Source: Alishewanella tabrizica
GTDB taxonomy: Bacteria > Pseudomonadota > Gammaproteobacteria > Enterobacterales > Alteromonadaceae
Length of the DNA: 64,000 nucleotides
NCBI RefSeq assembly: GCF_014652375.1
Contig: NZ_BMYR01000001.1
Location: 296,292-360,291, forward strand
Direction of reading: 5' to 3'
In this document: positions 63,480 through 64,000 of the stretch, piece by piece
Layout: the number at the start of each line of letters is the position of its first letter
How positions within the stretch are numbered: the first letter of the stretch is position 1
Made by a program: the position numbers and the translations under genes
Notes under the pieces: generated by a model
Seen by the model: only the letters and a program-made list of their open reading frames with translations
The model's database searches: none
What the model was told of the DNA's origin: nothing

Positions 63480-64000
63480 ATGATTGAGATTATCCCACTC
63501 CCAGCATTTCAAGATAATTACATTTGGGCCATTACCTCGGCGCAATCGCCCTGGTGTATTGTCGTTGATCCCGGCGAGGCGAGCATTGTTGAACAATATC
63601 TGCATAAGACTAACAAACATTTACTCGCCGTATTAATTACCCATCACCATGCCGATCATACGGGGGGGCTGCAAGCATTAAAACAACAATGGCCATCATT
63701 ACGTGTTATTGGCCCAGCGGCAGAAGCGCATAGGATCCCGACGCTAACTGAGCAGGTCGCAGATTTGGATACTCTCACCTTTGCGGAGATGGCGTTAAAC
63801 TTTCATGTAATGGCAATACCAGGCCATACCGCAGGACATATTGCGTTTTATTCAGCTCCGGTTCTGTTTTGTGGTGATACGCTCTTTAGTGGTGGTTGTG
63901 GCAGGCTACTCGAAGGACGTTTTGAAGAGAGTGCAGTTACCATGTACCATTCTCTTGAGCGTCTCGCGTCGTTACCCGATGATACGGCGGTATATTGTAC
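63480..64000 (+). CDS. gloB: Hydroxyacylglutathione hydrolase (glyoxalase II), 5' part only
   Basis: Hydrolyses S-lactoylglutathione in the glyoxalase pathway. The frame begins MIEIIPLPAFQDNYIWAI with the metallo-beta-lactamase motif ITHHHADHTGGLQ and IPGHTAGHIAFY (second metal His), FCGDTLFSGGCGRL. About 173 codons are visible; the rest lies beyond the window edge. Divergent from yafS, as in E. coli. Confidence 0.95.
   Translation, partial: MIEIIPLPAFQDNYIWAITSAQSPWCIVVDPGEASIVEQYLHKTNKHLLAVLITHHHADHTGGLQALKQQWPSLRVIGPAAEAHRIPTLTEQVADLDTLTFAEMALNFHVMAIPGHTAGHIAFYSAPVLFCGDTLFSGGCGRLLEGRFEESAVTMYHSLERLASLPDDTAVYC

Noticed and set aside
1-64000. Mobile elements, CRISPR arrays, defence or secretion islands, tRNA or rRNA genes
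   Set aside because: No transposase or integrase frame, no repeat-spacer pattern, no RNA gene signature; intergenic gaps are short and gene order is that of a core region.

Overview
The window reads as ordinary chromosomal core of a Gram-negative gammaproteobacterium, most likely of the Alteromonadales / Rheinheimera-Alishewanella type. This rests on gene order and protein content: pilU-pilT back to back with yggS-proC-yggT-DUF4426-rdgB-hemW, xseB-ispA-dxs next to a PomAB-type (sodium-type) flagellar stator, the nrdR-ribD-ribE-ribBX-ribH-nusB-thiL-pgpA series, and YggN, YafS, YaiL and YajQ homologues. PomAB suggests a marine, brackish or alkaline habitat. The genus is an inference, not a demonstrated fact. 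I saw no insertion sequences, prophage, CRISPR, rRNA or tRNA, and coding density is high throughout.

Layout. 1-3 kb: the start of a porin-like gene and an S46 dipeptidyl-peptidase. 3.1-9.1 kb: two TetR regulators and a two-gene RND efflux system. 9.2-12.4 kb: an RhtA-like exporter, a DUF3422 membrane protein behind a possible sigma-54 promoter, and a lytic transglycosylase. 12.4-15.0 kb: a CBS protein and the pilus retraction ATPases PilU and PilT (minus strand). 15.0-19.4 kb: the divergent yggS-hemW operon. 19.4-25.7 kb: a DUF885 lipoprotein, CorA plus MgtE magnesium transporters, and RimK with an aspartoacylase-like partner. 25.8-29.5 kb: minus-strand YggN-like, FapA/DUF342, a 111-aa unknown and a DUF2982-like protein. 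29.7-33.9 kb: a second RND efflux pair. 34.2-36.8 kb: two oxidoreductases and MsrA. 36.8-38.8 kb: a BtuB-like receptor under a cobalamin riboswitch. 39-42.3 kb: YajQ, VanZ-like, ketopantoate reductase-like and ThiI. 42.5-47.4 kb: PomAB (candidate sigma-28 promoter) and the isoprenoid genes xseB-ispA-dxs. 47.5-57.8 kb: a large propeller/GGDEF sensor with a degenerate active site, then riboflavin, thiamine, nusB, nrdR and glyA genes, all minus strand. 58-64 kb: dinB with a LexA box, a cold shock protein, an SrmB-like helicase, YaiL-like, TraB/GumN, YafS and the start of gloB.

No clearly new multi-gene system (defence island, secretion system or biosynthetic cluster) is visible. The observations most worth a second look are: the degenerate GGDEF protein that keeps an intact RxxD inhibitory-site motif at the canonical spacing (a probable c-di-GMP receptor); the RimK/aspartoacylase pair; an orphan terminator inside a divergent intergenic region; a 3 x 12-bp GTTAAC repeat before msrA; several long perfect hairpins at 3' ends without a U tract; a terminator-like hairpin between nusB and thiL; and the candidate MetJ, LexA, sigma-28 and sigma-54 sites. 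All calls come from reading the sequence and remembered family knowledge; no database search was run.
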